This document shows positions 41,751 through 50,259 of a DNA stretch of 50,386 nt, piece after piece (position 1 is the first letter of the stretch; each line of letters opens with the position of its first letter). The translations under genes were made by a program, and so were the position numbers. The stretch comes from Nocardioides bruguierae (lineage in GTDB: Bacteria > Actinomycetota > Actinomycetes > Propionibacteriales > Nocardioidaceae), in contig NZ_JAMOIL010000032.1 in NCBI RefSeq assembly GCF_023656415.1, positions 1-50,386 of the forward strand. The letters are read 5' to 3'. The notes beneath the pieces were generated by a model, which ran no database searches, was not told the DNA's origin, and was given only the letters and a program-made list of their open reading frames with translations.

Positions 41751-41765
41751 GAGGCTGGGGCCGGG

Positions 41766-42977
41766 TCAGGAGACGACGCGGTAGCCGCACTCGCGCAGGC
41801 GGGCCACGAGGGTGGCGGACGACTCCGCGCCCCGCGTCTCCAGCTGGAGCCGGACCTCGACCTCGTCCATCGACAGCGCCGGCGAGGTGCGGGCGTGCCC
41901 GACCTCGAGCACGTTGCCGCCGTGGGAGCCGATCTCGGTCAGGAGCGCGGCCAGGCCGCCGGGGCGGTCCGGCAGCGTGACGATGAGGTCGAGGTAGCGA
42001 CCCGCCGCGGCCATGCCGTGCCGGATCACCTTGCCGAGCAGCAGCGGGTCGATGTTGCCGCCGGAGACGACCGCGACGGCCGGCGTCGGGAACCGGGACG
42101 GGTCGTCGAGCATGGCGGCCACCGCGGCGGCACCGGCCGGCTCGGCGACGAGCTTGGCCCGCTCGACCAGCCCCTGCACAGCCCGGGCCAGGAGGTCCTC
42201 GGAGACGGTGACCACGTCGTCCACGTGCTCGCGGACCGCGGCGAGGGTCAGCTCGCCAGGGGCGCCGACGGCGATGCCGTCCGCCATCGTGGCCAGCTGC
42301 GTCAGCGGCACCGGACGCCCCTGCGCGAGCGAGGCGGGGAAGGCCGCCGCGTCCTTGGCCTGGACGCCGATCACCCGGACGTCGGGGCGCAGGGTCTTCA
42401 CCGCGATCGCGACACCGGCCAGGAGGCCGCCTCCGCCGGTGGGCACGACGACGCTGGCGAGCTCGGGCAGCTGCTCGACCAGCTCGAGGCCGACGGTGCC
42501 CTGCCCCGCCACGACGTCGACGTGGTCGAAGGGGTGGATGAAGACCGCGCCGGTGGACTCGGCGTGCTCCTGGGCCGCGGCCAGCGCGGTGGTCAGCGAG
42601 GAGCCGGCGAAGACGACGTCGGCGCCGTAGGCCCGGGTCGCGCGCTCCTTGGGGATCGGTGCGCCCTCGGGCATGTAGACCGTGGCGCGGATGCCGAGCA
42701 GCTGCGCGGCCAGCGCCACGCCCTGCGCGTGGTTGCCGGCCGAGGCCGCGACCACCCCGCGGGCCCGCTCGGCCTCGCTGAGCCGGCTCAGCCGCAGGTA
42801 GGCGCCGCGGATCTTGAAGGAGCCGGTGCGCTGGAGGTTCTCGGCCTTGATCCGCACCTCGCCGCCGGCCAGTGCGGTGAGCCAGCGGGACTCCTCCAGC
42901 GGCGTCGGCACCGCCACGTCGGCCAGCACCGCGCGGGCGGCCTCGATGTCGGCGAGGCCGACCGGCAGGGCGCTCAC
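41766..42977 (-). CDS. ilvA: Threonine ammonia-lyase (threonine dehydratase)
   Basis: A 403-residue PLP enzyme that deaminates threonine to 2-oxobutanoate, the first step of isoleucine synthesis, or acts catabolically. PLP Lys55 is in TGSFKIRGAY. The phosphate-binding loop is PTGGGGLLAG, and SAGNHAQG is conserved. The C-terminal ~75 residues form a single ACT-like domain (LIVTLPDRPGGLAALL), the shorter type seen in actinobacterial and catabolic enzymes. GTG start overlaps the stop of the upstream transporter gene (GTGA). Confidence 0.93.
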   Translation of the reverse strand: MSALPVGLADIEAARAVLADVAVPTPLEESRWLTALAGGEVRIKAENLQRTGSFKIRGAYLRLSRLSEAERARGVVAASAGNHAQGVALAAQLLGIRATVYMPEGAPIPKERATRAYGADVVFAGSSLTTALAAAQEHAESTGAVFIHPFDHVDVVAGQGTVGLELVEQLPELASVVVPTGGGGLLAGVAIAVKTLRPDVRVIGVQAKDAAAFPASLAQGRPVPLTQLATMADGIAVGAPGELTLAAVREHVDDVVTVSEDLLARAVQGLVERAKLVAEPAGAAAVAAMLDDPSRFPTPAVAVVSGGNIDPLLLGKVIRHGMAAAGRYLDLIVTLPDRPGGLAALLTEIGSHGGNVLEVGHARTSPALSMDEVEVRLQLETRGAESSATLVARLRECGYRVVS

Positions 42978-44380
42978 AGCCGCTCCCCCTCGTCCGATCC
43001 CGACGCGGGGGCGGCGTCGGCCGCCACCGGTGGCGCGTCCCCGGGGGCGGGCTCGGGCTCGCCCGGGGCGGAGAGCGAGGCCAGGTGCAGGACGACGGCG
43101 TTCAGCGCGGCGGCGGCCGGCACCGCGACCAGCGCGCCGGCGATGCCCGCCACGAGCACACCGACCGCGATGGCGACGATCACCGCGAGCGGGTGCACCG
43201 AGACCCAGCGGCCCATGAGGAACGGCTGGAGGATGTGGCCCTCCAGCTGCTGGACGACGATGACGCCGACGAGCATCACCAGCGCGGCCACGGCGCCCTG
43301 GTCGACGAGCGCCACGAGCACCGCCACGGTGCCGGCGATGGTGGCGCCGATCATCGGGATGAAGGCGCCGAGGAAGACCAGCACGCCGATCGCGAAGACG
43401 AACGGCAGGCCCATCACCTGGGCCCAGATGCTGATGCCGAGCGCGTCCACGAACGCCACGATCACGGTGGCGCGCACGAACTGGGTCAGCGAGATCCAGG
43501 CGACGTGGCCGGAGGAGTCCACCCGGTCGCGGGCGGCCCGGGGGGCGATCCGCACGACCCAGCCCCAGATGCGGGAGCCGTCCGCGAGGAAGAAGTAGGT
43601 GGAGAACAGGGCGATGAACAGGCCGGCGAAGACGTGGCTGAGCGTGGTGCCCAGCTCGGTGATGCGCGAGATCAGCTGCGAGGGCTGGCCGGGCTCGGCC
43701 GTGAACTGCTGCGTGATGTAGAGCTGCGCCTCGTTGATGTAGTCGTCGATCTGGGTGTCGCTGGCCTGCAGCGGCCCGTTCTTGAGCCACTCCCGGATCT
43801 GCCCGAGGCCCTGCACCGTGGAGTCGGCGAGGTCGTTGGCGCCGTTGGCGATCTGCTGCCCGACGAACGTGAGGGCGGCGCTGATCAGCGCGAGGCCGAC
43901 GACGACCGTGACCAGGGCGGCCAGGCCGCGCGGCAGCACGCGGCCCAGGAGGTTGACGACCGGCACCACCAGGGCGCTGAGCAGCAGCGCGACCAGGATC
44001 GGCACCACGACCACCGAGAAGTACGCCACCAGGTAGGCGATCAGCCCGCCCGCGGCGACGATGACGAGGAACCGCCAGGCCCAGGCCGCGGCCAGGTCGA
44101 CCCCGGGCGGGACCTTCGCGGAGACCGGGGTGTCCCCGCCGACGTCCGGCATGGCCAGCTGGCGCTCGCGCTCGAGCCGCAGGGCGCTCCACTGGGCGTT
44201 GAGCTGGGCGATCTGGCCCAGCACGCCGCGGGCGCGCTCCTCCTCCGCCTCCCGGGCACCCCGGGCCGCGGCCCGGACGGCCCGCCGGCGGGCCGCCTCC
44301 TCGCGGTTGCGGGTGCGCGCGGGCGAGGACTGCTCCTCGTCCGGCTCGGGGGCGCCTGCGCGGGGGTCCTGGTCGTCCAC
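42974..44380 (-). CDS. AI-2E family (PerM-like) transporter
   Basis: A 468-residue membrane protein. The first ~100 residues are charged and helical (RNREEAARRRAVRAAARGAREAEEERARG), followed by about seven membrane helices with the family marks PRGLAALVTVV, FLGAFIPMIGATIAG and LEGHILQPFLMG. Members export small solutes such as AI-2 or sodium. The true substrate is unknown. The C-terminus is an acidic Pro/Ala tail. GTG start, coupled to ilvA. Confidence 0.88.
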   Translation of the reverse strand: MDDQDPRAGAPEPDEEQSSPARTRNREEAARRRAVRAAARGAREAEEERARGVLGQIAQLNAQWSALRLERERQLAMPDVGGDTPVSAKVPPGVDLAAAWAWRFLVIVAAGGLIAYLVAYFSVVVVPILVALLLSALVVPVVNLLGRVLPRGLAALVTVVVGLALISAALTFVGQQIANGANDLADSTVQGLGQIREWLKNGPLQASDTQIDDYINEAQLYITQQFTAEPGQPSQLISRITELGTTLSHVFAGLFIALFSTYFFLADGSRIWGWVVRIAPRAARDRVDSSGHVAWISLTQFVRATVIVAFVDALGISIWAQVMGLPFVFAIGVLVFLGAFIPMIGATIAGTVAVLVALVDQGAVAALVMLVGVIVVQQLEGHILQPFLMGRWVSVHPLAVIVAIAVGVLVAGIAGALVAVPAAAALNAVVLHLASLSAPGEPEPAPGDAPPVAADAAPASGSDEGERL

Positions 44381-44511
44381 AGGCAGACCCTAGCCGCGGG
44401 CACCCCACGAACCCGAGGGGTGAGTCGCGGGTCGGGAAGGATCGCGCCCACGGTCGTGTTGTGCTCCCTGCCAGGCCCCACCGGGGCAGTCGAGGACGAC
44501 CGGAGGCAGAC

Positions 44512-45165
44512 GTGTTCTTCGCCCGCAAGCAGACCGAGCTCATCGACGAGGGGCAGACCCTCCCGGGCCGCTCCACCGCACTCCTGGACCCGGCCGCGCG
44601 TCACCTCGTCCTGGGCACCCCCGTCGTCACGGACGAGGTCCCCGACGGCTTCGAGGTCGCACTGTTCGGCCTGGGCTGCTTCTGGGGCGCCGAGGAGATC
44701 TACTGGCAGGTGCCGGGCGTGTGGTCCACCAGCGTCGGGTACGCCGGCGGCACCACGCCGAACCCCACCTACGAGGAGGTCTGCTCGGGCCTGACCAACC
44801 ACACCGAGGCGGTGCGGGTGGTCTTCGACCCGAGCACGGTCTCCTACGCCGACCTGGTCAAGCAGTTCTTCGAGGTCCACGACCCCACGCAGGGCATGCG
44901 CCAGGGCAACGACGTCGGCACCCAGTACCGCTCGGCGATCTACTACGCCTCGCCCGAGCAGGAGCAGACCGCCGCCGAGCTGACGAAGGTCTACGGCGAG
45001 GAGCTCGCCTCCCGCGGCGTCGGCGCCATCACCACCGAGGTCCGCCCGGCCGCCGAGACGCCGTACTTCTACGCCGAGGACGTGCACCAGCAGTACCTGT
45101 TTAGACACGTAAATGGCTACCGTTGCCATGCCAACACCGGCATCAAGTTCCCCGAGATCACCTGA
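44512..45165 (+). CDS. msrA: Peptide methionine (S)-S-oxide reductase, 3' end rebuilt by an integrated element
   Basis: A 217-residue repair enzyme reducing methionine S-sulfoxide in proteins. Catalytic Cys56 is in FGLGCFWGAE. GNDVGTQYRSAIYY and EDVHQQYL are conserved, and the resolving Cys205 is in NGYRCH. GTG start follows CGGAGG. Up to codon CTG at 45097-45099 codons are G/C-ending. The next codons are TTT AGA CAC GTA AAT, rare in this genome, and the DNA beyond stays lower in G+C. The last 22 codons were therefore probably supplied by an element that integrated here, leaving a complete enzyme. Confidence 0.92.
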   Translation: MFFARKQTELIDEGQTLPGRSTALLDPAARHLVLGTPVVTDEVPDGFEVALFGLGCFWGAEEIYWQVPGVWSTSVGYAGGTTPNPTYEEVCSGLTNHTEAVRVVFDPSTVSYADLVKQFFEVHDPTQGMRQGNDVGTQYRSAIYYASPEQEQTAAELTKVYGEELASRGVGAITTEVRPAAETPYFYAEDVHQQYLFRHVNGYRCHANTGIKFPEIT

Positions 45166-45430
45166 CCCAGTCGGGCGGGTGTGGCCGCCGTCAACACGGC
45201 GCGGTCAGACGGTTCGGACCTTCGCCCGAGGTCCGAACGCATCCATGCCTGGCCATGTGAACGCCATAGCCTGACTTGACGGCAATTCGGAGGGTCGTTG
45301 TTGCTGGCTGCCAGCCAGAGCAGCGTGCGCTCTGGCATCGGCAGATCTGGGGGCGCAGAACGCGCCATCAGCGTCTGAGTCGACGCCAGATGAGCCGAAT
45401 GGTGCATGCGGCCACAGCTGTCGCCCACGA
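45166..45430. other. Non-coding stretch after msrA with several hairpins
   Basis: Contains a perfect 10-bp stem (GTTCGGACCT 45212-45221 with 45229-45238) and a second stem (GCCAGAGC 45314-45321 with GCTCTGGC 45329-45336). The first is the probable msrA terminator. The region may also contain the attachment site. No convincing gene. Confidence 0.5.
45212..45238 (+). terminator. Hairpin terminator downstream of msrA
   Basis: A 10-bp perfect stem with a 7-nt loop (TCGCCCG), 46 bp after the msrA stop and within the island DNA. Confidence 0.55.
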
Positions 45431-46537
45431 CTATGGAGCAGGTTTGGGCCACACCGCCGCCGTGCCGACCAGCAGTTGTCCCGCCGCCTGGACCCGAACG
45501 CCTTCGGCTTGGTCAAATCTGAAGTTGAGACTTGTTAGGTGCACGGCGTCCGGGAGTAGGGGGTCGTCCAGCCAGCAGACGCTCCCGGAATCGAGATGGA
45601 CCGTGTCCTCGACGGTGAACTCCACAGTTCCCGACCCCACCCCGTGAGCGGCAACGTCGGTTACGCCAGTCAGGTCGACAGCGCCATACACGGCCAGCTG
45701 GCCGAATACGTCGCTGGCGGCGAGTTCAACGAGCCGGTCGGCTGCGTCAAACGAGTCCGCATACTCCCTTGCGGGCCCGGTGAGTGCGCCTACGCGGTCG
45801 GAGACGACCTGCTGCCGGTAGGAGTGCCGTGGGATAGCGAGCTCGGGCTCGTGGGCGTCAACGGCGGCCGACTTCAGCAAGTCGGCAACCGCTTGGCGCG
45901 CCGCCGTGAGCTGCGCGCGGTCGCTCGACGAAAGTGCGGCGTCGGATACTCGGAGCCGCTGCCACTGCGCCGTCCCTGCCAGCGCCCGCGCGAGCCGACG
46001 CGCCGCCTCGCCCGCGTGCGCGGCCAGCTGCTCCGGCGCGCCTAGGGCTTGGAGCGGTTCGGTCGGCGGGTCCTGAAACTGGAGTCCGGCCGCAAACTCT
46101 TCACGTGTCCACGGGAGCCGATACGTGAACTCGTCGGTTGTCAGGGGCGTTCCCCGCGCTAGCTGCGGGGCAGGAAGCCGCGGGTACCCGGGTAACCGCG
46201 ACCGCAGCCACGCGACCGTGACGCGGTGGGCCCCCTCCACGTACGACGCGTCCTTGAGCCACTGCTCGAGGACGGCATGGTCCACCGACGGCGCCTCGGC
46301 GGCAACGATGGAAAGCATCTGCGGCACGTTCGTGCCCAACCGCAACGGCCGGCTGGCGACCATCCCCCCGCCGGCTGTGACGTGTTGGAGCAGTCCGGGA
46401 AGCCCAATTGACTGCTGAGACGCGTTGCGGGGCAGCTGCGCGGCGAAGCGCCGGACCACCGGAAGGTCCGCCCAGACCGACGCCTGGGCTGCCACCGCCT
46501 CCCAGAGGGCGGCATCGCCGCCTGAAGCCGCGGTCAC
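45431..46537 (-). CDS. Unrecognised partner protein of the nuclease-STAND NTPase
   Basis: A 368-residue soluble protein with no signal peptide or membrane segment. It contains an early block WADLPVVRRFAAQLPRNA, a mid region rich in Ala and Arg (EAARRLARALAG) that should be helical, and a beta-rich C-terminal quarter (TVEFTVEDTVHLDSGSVCWL). I recognise no family. The GTG at 46535-46537 overlaps the upstream stop as GTGA; a GTG two codons earlier is possible. It is co-transcribed with and translationally coupled to the STAND gene, so its product probably works with it, for example as sensor, regulator or inhibitor. Confidence 0.75.
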   Translation of the reverse strand: MTAASGGDAALWEAVAAQASVWADLPVVRRFAAQLPRNASQQSIGLPGLLQHVTAGGGMVASRPLRLGTNVPQMLSIVAAEAPSVDHAVLEQWLKDASYVEGAHRVTVAWLRSRLPGYPRLPAPQLARGTPLTTDEFTYRLPWTREEFAAGLQFQDPPTEPLQALGAPEQLAAHAGEAARRLARALAGTAQWQRLRVSDAALSSSDRAQLTAARQAVADLLKSAAVDAHEPELAIPRHSYRQQVVSDRVGALTGPAREYADSFDAADRLVELAASDVFGQLAVYGAVDLTGVTDVAAHGVGSGTVEFTVEDTVHLDSGSVCWLDDPLLPDAVHLTSLNFRFDQAEGVRVQAAGQLLVGTAAVWPKPAP

Positions 46538-49083
46538 AGCCACCGCCCCCCGGCCAACCTGTCGATCGCCTCGCTCACCCGCTTCGCGGCCTCTGACGAC
46601 GCGGAGGCCCCGATAAGTGAGTCAAGCGTTCTGCGCGAGAGGTGAGCATCGCCTCCGGTATGTCCGTCGGAGACGCTGACGTCGATGCCCTTGGTCTGTG
46701 TGTAGGCCACGGTCCAATCAGCGCCCCGACGGCGCAGGTTGTCGTGCGCGGGAAGAATCTGTCCGGTAAGGCCTGTAGGTCCGATCTCGGCCGCGACGGC
46801 GGCGCGGTGCCCGGCAGGCATCGTCGCGCGGACGAGCCGGTCGACCTCAGCGGCAACGTCGGCGGCGTGCGATGCCACGGCGTCGCGCGCCTCCTCCGCC
46901 GAAGTGGGTCGCGGCCGTCCGGTAGCGCCCATTCCTCTCAGAGCCCCGACTAGCCACTGGCGCCAGAGTCGGACCGCGAGGTCGATGGGACCGCCCGCTC
47001 CCGCCACCCAAGGACGCGTGGCCATCGCCGCGTGAGCGGCGTCGTCCGTCAGCCACACGCCTGCGTCGAAGCGGGAGAACGCGACCACACGGCCGTCGGG
47101 ATGGCGCCAAAGGTCCGCGCAAGTCGGCGCACCGGGCGGCAACACAGCGCGTAGCACTACGGACAGCTCTTCGGCGGAGCCGTCACCGAGAGCACGCCGG
47201 TCGAGTGGGGCGAACCGAGGTAGCGCGAATGGGAGCCTCGACGCAACGGTTTCGGCGAAGACTAGATCCAATCCGCCAATCTGAGCCGCGAACAGTAGGC
47301 GCTCCTCGTCGCATGCCTTGACGTCGGTGGGGAATGCCACCGCTCCGCGTGCGAGCGCCAGCCCCGCGAGGTAGTCCGCGAATGAGTCGTGGACCGCCGC
47401 GACGGTCTCCGACTGTCCCAGCCGCACAAGCAGCCCGGATCTGCGGGCGGTCTCATCCACCGCGGAAGCTTCGATGGGCCCGATCACAGCGGATTGGTCC
47501 CGCGCTGCCTCCACCAGGAGGCGGCGCCACGTGTAAGGGTCGGAGTAGCGGCGGCCCTCGTCGAGGAGCCGGGCGAAGCAGGCGCCCAGTACTACGGTCG
47601 CTACGCCGAGTCCGTCGGCACCTGTCTTGATCGCGAGCCGATCGAGGAACGCGTTGTACACCGCCGCGCGGTCCTCGAAGGGGACTCCCGACGCGATCAA
47701 ACCAATCGTCATTTCGAGAAGCATCGGGTTCCCCGCCGCGTCTCCGAGGGCCCTCTCCGCACGTGCGAGGGCGACCCGGGCTGCGCCCTCACCGGCACTG
47801 GTGTCTACGGTGCACTCCGCGAGCGCCTGCCGGCGCACCCGCCCGAACGGCTCCATGCGGAACAGCGATGGAGCGAACGACGCTGGCAGCACTGAGCGAA
47901 CGGCGGCGAGACCGCGCCCCAGCAGGATGAGGCGCGCCCCGCGCCCGGACGCCACTGACGCCCGGAGATCCTCGGCGAGGGCGGTCCGCACGGGCTCGGG
48001 GACCTCGGAAACGCCGTCGATGACGATGACAGTGCCGTTGTCCGCGAGAATCTGGCGGCCGGTCAGCGTCGGGATCTCACGGCCGAGAACGTCAGAGACG
48101 GTGTCGGCGACGAGCGCGTCGACGCGGCCGGGGATGTAGGTCTCGGCGTGTGCCACGATGACAACGCGACCTTGCGCGGCCGCCGCGGTCCTGAGTTCCC
48201 GGGCCGCCGTCGACTTGCCGGCTCCGGTCGGCCCGGCCACAGCCCCCGGTGTTGCGCCATCGACCAGCAACGCGTCAACGCCCACCGCCGGCTGGTCCGC
48301 CTGGGGATGGAGTCTGGCCGGAACCGCCGCAAAGTGGGCATCCGCGGCGATCGCAGCGAGGTACGGGTCCCGCATGTCAGCCCATGACCGGACCGCCGTC
48401 GAGCTAGGCGGTATCCCCAACGCGCAGCAGATCTCGTCCCGCGACACCACGCGATGCGCTGCGTCAGGCCGGCAGGCGCGGTCCAGCAGCAGCCGTAGCA
48501 GGGCGTCCACGGCAGATCGTGCCCGCTCCATCGCGTCAACCCGGGACCTGACAGACGGGAGCAGTGCCATTACTTGCCGGTCCGCCCGTGCGAGCAGTGC
48601 GCCCGTCCCGCCCGGGTCCTGGACCAGCGTGGCACAGGCTATCTTTCGCACGGTGGCGCCGTCGGCATCTTCTCCCAGCAACTCGGCGAGCGAGGCTCGG
48701 CGTCCCGCCGCGGCCTCCGCAAGCGCGTCGCGGACTTGCACACCGGAGGGTCCGAGGCGTCCGTCCGTCACGAACTGGAATGAGGCGCCCTCCGGGGCGT
48801 CGACCGCCGCCCACCGGCGGAGCAGCCCGACCAGTTCGGCTTTGGCCCACGTGTACTCGTCAGCTCGGACCTTGGCCTGCTTCCCGACGGCCACCCGGCC
48901 GCTCACGTCGAGCAGTTCGATATCGATGACGTCATCGTTGCCTTCGACTCTGATCGACGATAACTCGTCGCTCTCTAGGACGTCGAGGGCAGACAAGACG
49001 GCCTGCGCGTGCTGGTAGGCGATGCCACGATATGTATCGACGCCCCCCACGCGACGTAACTGTATGCGATGGGAGAACCTCAT
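46534..49083 (-). CDS. Nuclease-STAND NTPase (Cap4/DUF4297-like plus NACHT), candidate antiphage effector
   Basis: An 849-residue protein. N-terminal ~120 residues look like a PD-(D/E)XK dsDNA nuclease of the Cap4/DUF4297 type: TYRGIAYQHAQAVL, acidic VEGNDDVIDIEL (Glu47, Asp50/51/54) and GKQAKVR (Gln69, Lys71). A NACHT-type P-loop NTPase follows: Walker A GPTGAGKST (284-292), Walker B VIVIDGVSE (352-360), sensor LLGRG (387-391), GNPMLLEM (451-458) and the winged-helix end GLLVRLG...HDSFADYLAG (550-574). The last ~270 residues show no TPR, LRR or WD repeats and are the likely sensor. Known Avs proteins of this logic are much larger. Codon use is foreign to the host. Start ATG lacks a clear ribosome-binding site. 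Confidence 0.85.
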   Translation of the reverse strand: MRFSHRIQLRRVGGVDTYRGIAYQHAQAVLSALDVLESDELSSIRVEGNDDVIDIELLDVSGRVAVGKQAKVRADEYTWAKAELVGLLRRWAAVDAPEGASFQFVTDGRLGPSGVQVRDALAEAAAGRRASLAELLGEDADGATVRKIACATLVQDPGGTGALLARADRQVMALLPSVRSRVDAMERARSAVDALLRLLLDRACRPDAAHRVVSRDEICCALGIPPSSTAVRSWADMRDPYLAAIAADAHFAAVPARLHPQADQPAVGVDALLVDGATPGAVAGPTGAGKSTAARELRTAAAAQGRVVIVAHAETYIPGRVDALVADTVSDVLGREIPTLTGRQILADNGTVIVIDGVSEVPEPVRTALAEDLRASVASGRGARLILLGRGLAAVRSVLPASFAPSLFRMEPFGRVRRQALAECTVDTSAGEGAARVALARAERALGDAAGNPMLLEMTIGLIASGVPFEDRAAVYNAFLDRLAIKTGADGLGVATVVLGACFARLLDEGRRYSDPYTWRRLLVEAARDQSAVIGPIEASAVDETARRSGLLVRLGQSETVAAVHDSFADYLAGLALARGAVAFPTDVKACDEERLLFAAQIGGLDLVFAETVASRLPFALPRFAPLDRRALGDGSAEELSVVLRAVLPPGAPTCADLWRHPDGRVVAFSRFDAGVWLTDDAAHAAMATRPWVAGAGGPIDLAVRLWRQWLVGALRGMGATGRPRPTSAEEARDAVASHAADVAAEVDRLVRATMPAGHRAAVAAEIGPTGLTGQILPAHDNLRRRGADWTVAYTQTKGIDVSVSDGHTGGDAHLSRRTLDSLIGASASSEAAKRVSEAIDRLAGGRWL

Positions 49084-49174
49084 CGCTCAGAGCCGAAAGG
49101 AAGCGGAGTCGGGTGGGCATTGGCAGATCCGCAAGCTCACGCATCGACTTTGGCTCTCGAAACCACACCGACAG

Positions 49175-49774
49175 CTATCCCGACGTTTCAGTCCACAGAG
49201 ACCCTTCGGGCAACGCGGCCCGGATCGAGGAAGTCTTGGCGACCAGGCGTACGTTTTTCCGGTATCGACCGGTCTCCGGGTCGACGTCGCCGTCGATGTC
49301 GCTAGTGGCTGTGAAGCCCCAATCTTCGTAGAGCCGGGCGACTTTGGGCCTTTCTGCATCGACCGCCAAGAGCCGCGACGGGACTGTCTCGGAGGCCATG
49401 ACCATGCGCGCGAGGGCTGCAGTGAGCAGGTTCTTTCCGTCGGCACCGCCGCGCAGGTCGGCTGACAGAGCGAGGCGCGCAAGTAGAAAAGCGGGGACCT
49501 CATCCTGCCCCTTGGCCGCCCGTTTGCTCAGATCGTCGCTCTTGATGACCGTGAGAGCCAGGGCGAAGTAGCCCAGCACGGGCCGGAGAGAGCCTCCAGG
49601 CGCCTGGTCGACGTCTTCGATCAACACGAAAACGGTCACCGACCCCGCGCGCAACTGGGTGAGGCAACTGCCCAACCACGCGTCGTAGGAGGGGTCGCCA
49701 CACGAAAAGGCCCCCAGGTCGAACCCAGGGGCCTCCTCGGCGGTGAGACGTGTCAGGGCGAGCGAAACGGTCAC
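49175..49774 (-). CDS. GNAT-family acetyltransferase toxin (TacT/AtaT type)
   Basis: A 199-residue acetyltransferase. The start resembles TacT-like toxins (LGAFSCGDPSYDAWLGSCL). The acetyl-CoA loop region is ADLRGGADGKNLLTAAL, and LYEDWGF provides the conserved Tyr that acts in catalysis. Such toxins acetylate the amino group of charged tRNAs and stop translation. It overlaps the upstream DUF1778 gene by GTGA, the standard antitoxin-toxin order. The C-terminus (about 30 residues past the GNAT core) is longer than in most relatives. Confidence 0.85.
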   Translation of the reverse strand: MTVSLALTRLTAEEAPGFDLGAFSCGDPSYDAWLGSCLTQLRAGSVTVFVLIEDVDQAPGGSLRPVLGYFALALTVIKSDDLSKRAAKGQDEVPAFLLARLALSADLRGGADGKNLLTAALARMVMASETVPSRLLAVDAERPKVARLYEDWGFTATSDIDGDVDPETGRYRKNVRLVAKTSSIRAALPEGSLWTETSG

Positions 49775-50061
49775 CGAACCCTATACGGGACCGCGTCGGC
49801 CAGGTGCGCCTTGAGCCTGGGCATCGGGTCCGGGGTCTCCAGGCTGCTCATCATGCGATCGAACGTCTGAGCGTCCATCAACGTGGCGTCAGCACGTGCG
49901 AGAACGTGAGAGGCCCTTTCCTCGACCGCGTCGAGCGCGAACTGGCTCCTCGTGACACCGAGCGCCGCCGCTGCTGCGACGAGGTCGCGCGCCATGTCGG
50001 CGCTGAGGCGCAACTCGAAACGCTCGGTCTTTGCAGTCGGTCGGGTTTGGGTAAGAGCCAT
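49771..50061 (-). CDS. DUF1778 ribbon-helix-helix antitoxin (TacA type)
   Basis: A 96-residue protein. Its N-terminal ribbon-helix-helix (RFELRLSADMARDLVAAAAA) binds operator DNA, and its C-terminal part (LMDAQTFDRMMSSLETPDP) matches the toxin-neutralising end of DUF1778 antitoxins. It should repress its own operon together with the acetyltransferase. ATG at 50059-50061 is preceded by GGACAAGG at suitable spacing. Confidence 0.87.
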   Translation of the reverse strand: MALTQTRPTAKTERFELRLSADMARDLVAAAAALGVTRSQFALDAVEERASHVLARADATLMDAQTFDRMMSSLETPDPMPRLKAHLADAVPYRVR

Positions 50062-50128
50062 CGCCTTGTCCTATCTCCACGCTGTAGTGGGGGTGGCCGC
50101 CACTGACGGTGATACCTGTCGACCAGCC

Positions 50129-50155
50129 TGTCAACAATGTACGGCGACTGTACGG
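50129..50155 (-). promoter_or_regulatory. Candidate promoter/operator of the toxin-antitoxin operon
   Basis: On the minus strand a perfect -35-like TTGACA occurs at 50129-50134, and TATCAC follows after 14 bp, a short spacing. Just upstream the 7-mer TGTACGG (plus strand) is repeated at 50138-50144 and 50149-50155, one helical turn apart, a plausible binding site for a ribbon-helix-helix repressor. Confidence 0.4.
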
Positions 50156-50227
50156 AACGGGCAAGACCTCGAGCCACCCTTGCTCCCGGGGGATGCGACG
50201 CCCGCGCATCTGGACATCCTGAACCCC

Positions 50228-50249
50228 ACGTCCGGTGCACGTCCGGTGC
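50228..50249. repeat. Two tandem 11-bp repeats next to the IS
   Basis: ACGTCCGGTGC occurs twice head to tail, ending 10 bp before the CTAG target site of the right-hand IS copy. Confidence 0.7.
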
Positions 50250-50259
50250 ACGCCCACAG

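Larger units (their letters stand above)
45100..50259. mobile_element. Left part of a genomic island integrated at the 3' end of msrA
   Basis: Base composition and codon choice change at about 45100. The segment contains a nuclease-STAND operon and a toxin-antitoxin pair, typical cargo of mobile elements. No integrase is present before the IS at the right edge, so the far end and the recombinase must lie outside the window. The boundary is inferred from composition and has not been confirmed by an att duplication. Confidence 0.6.
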
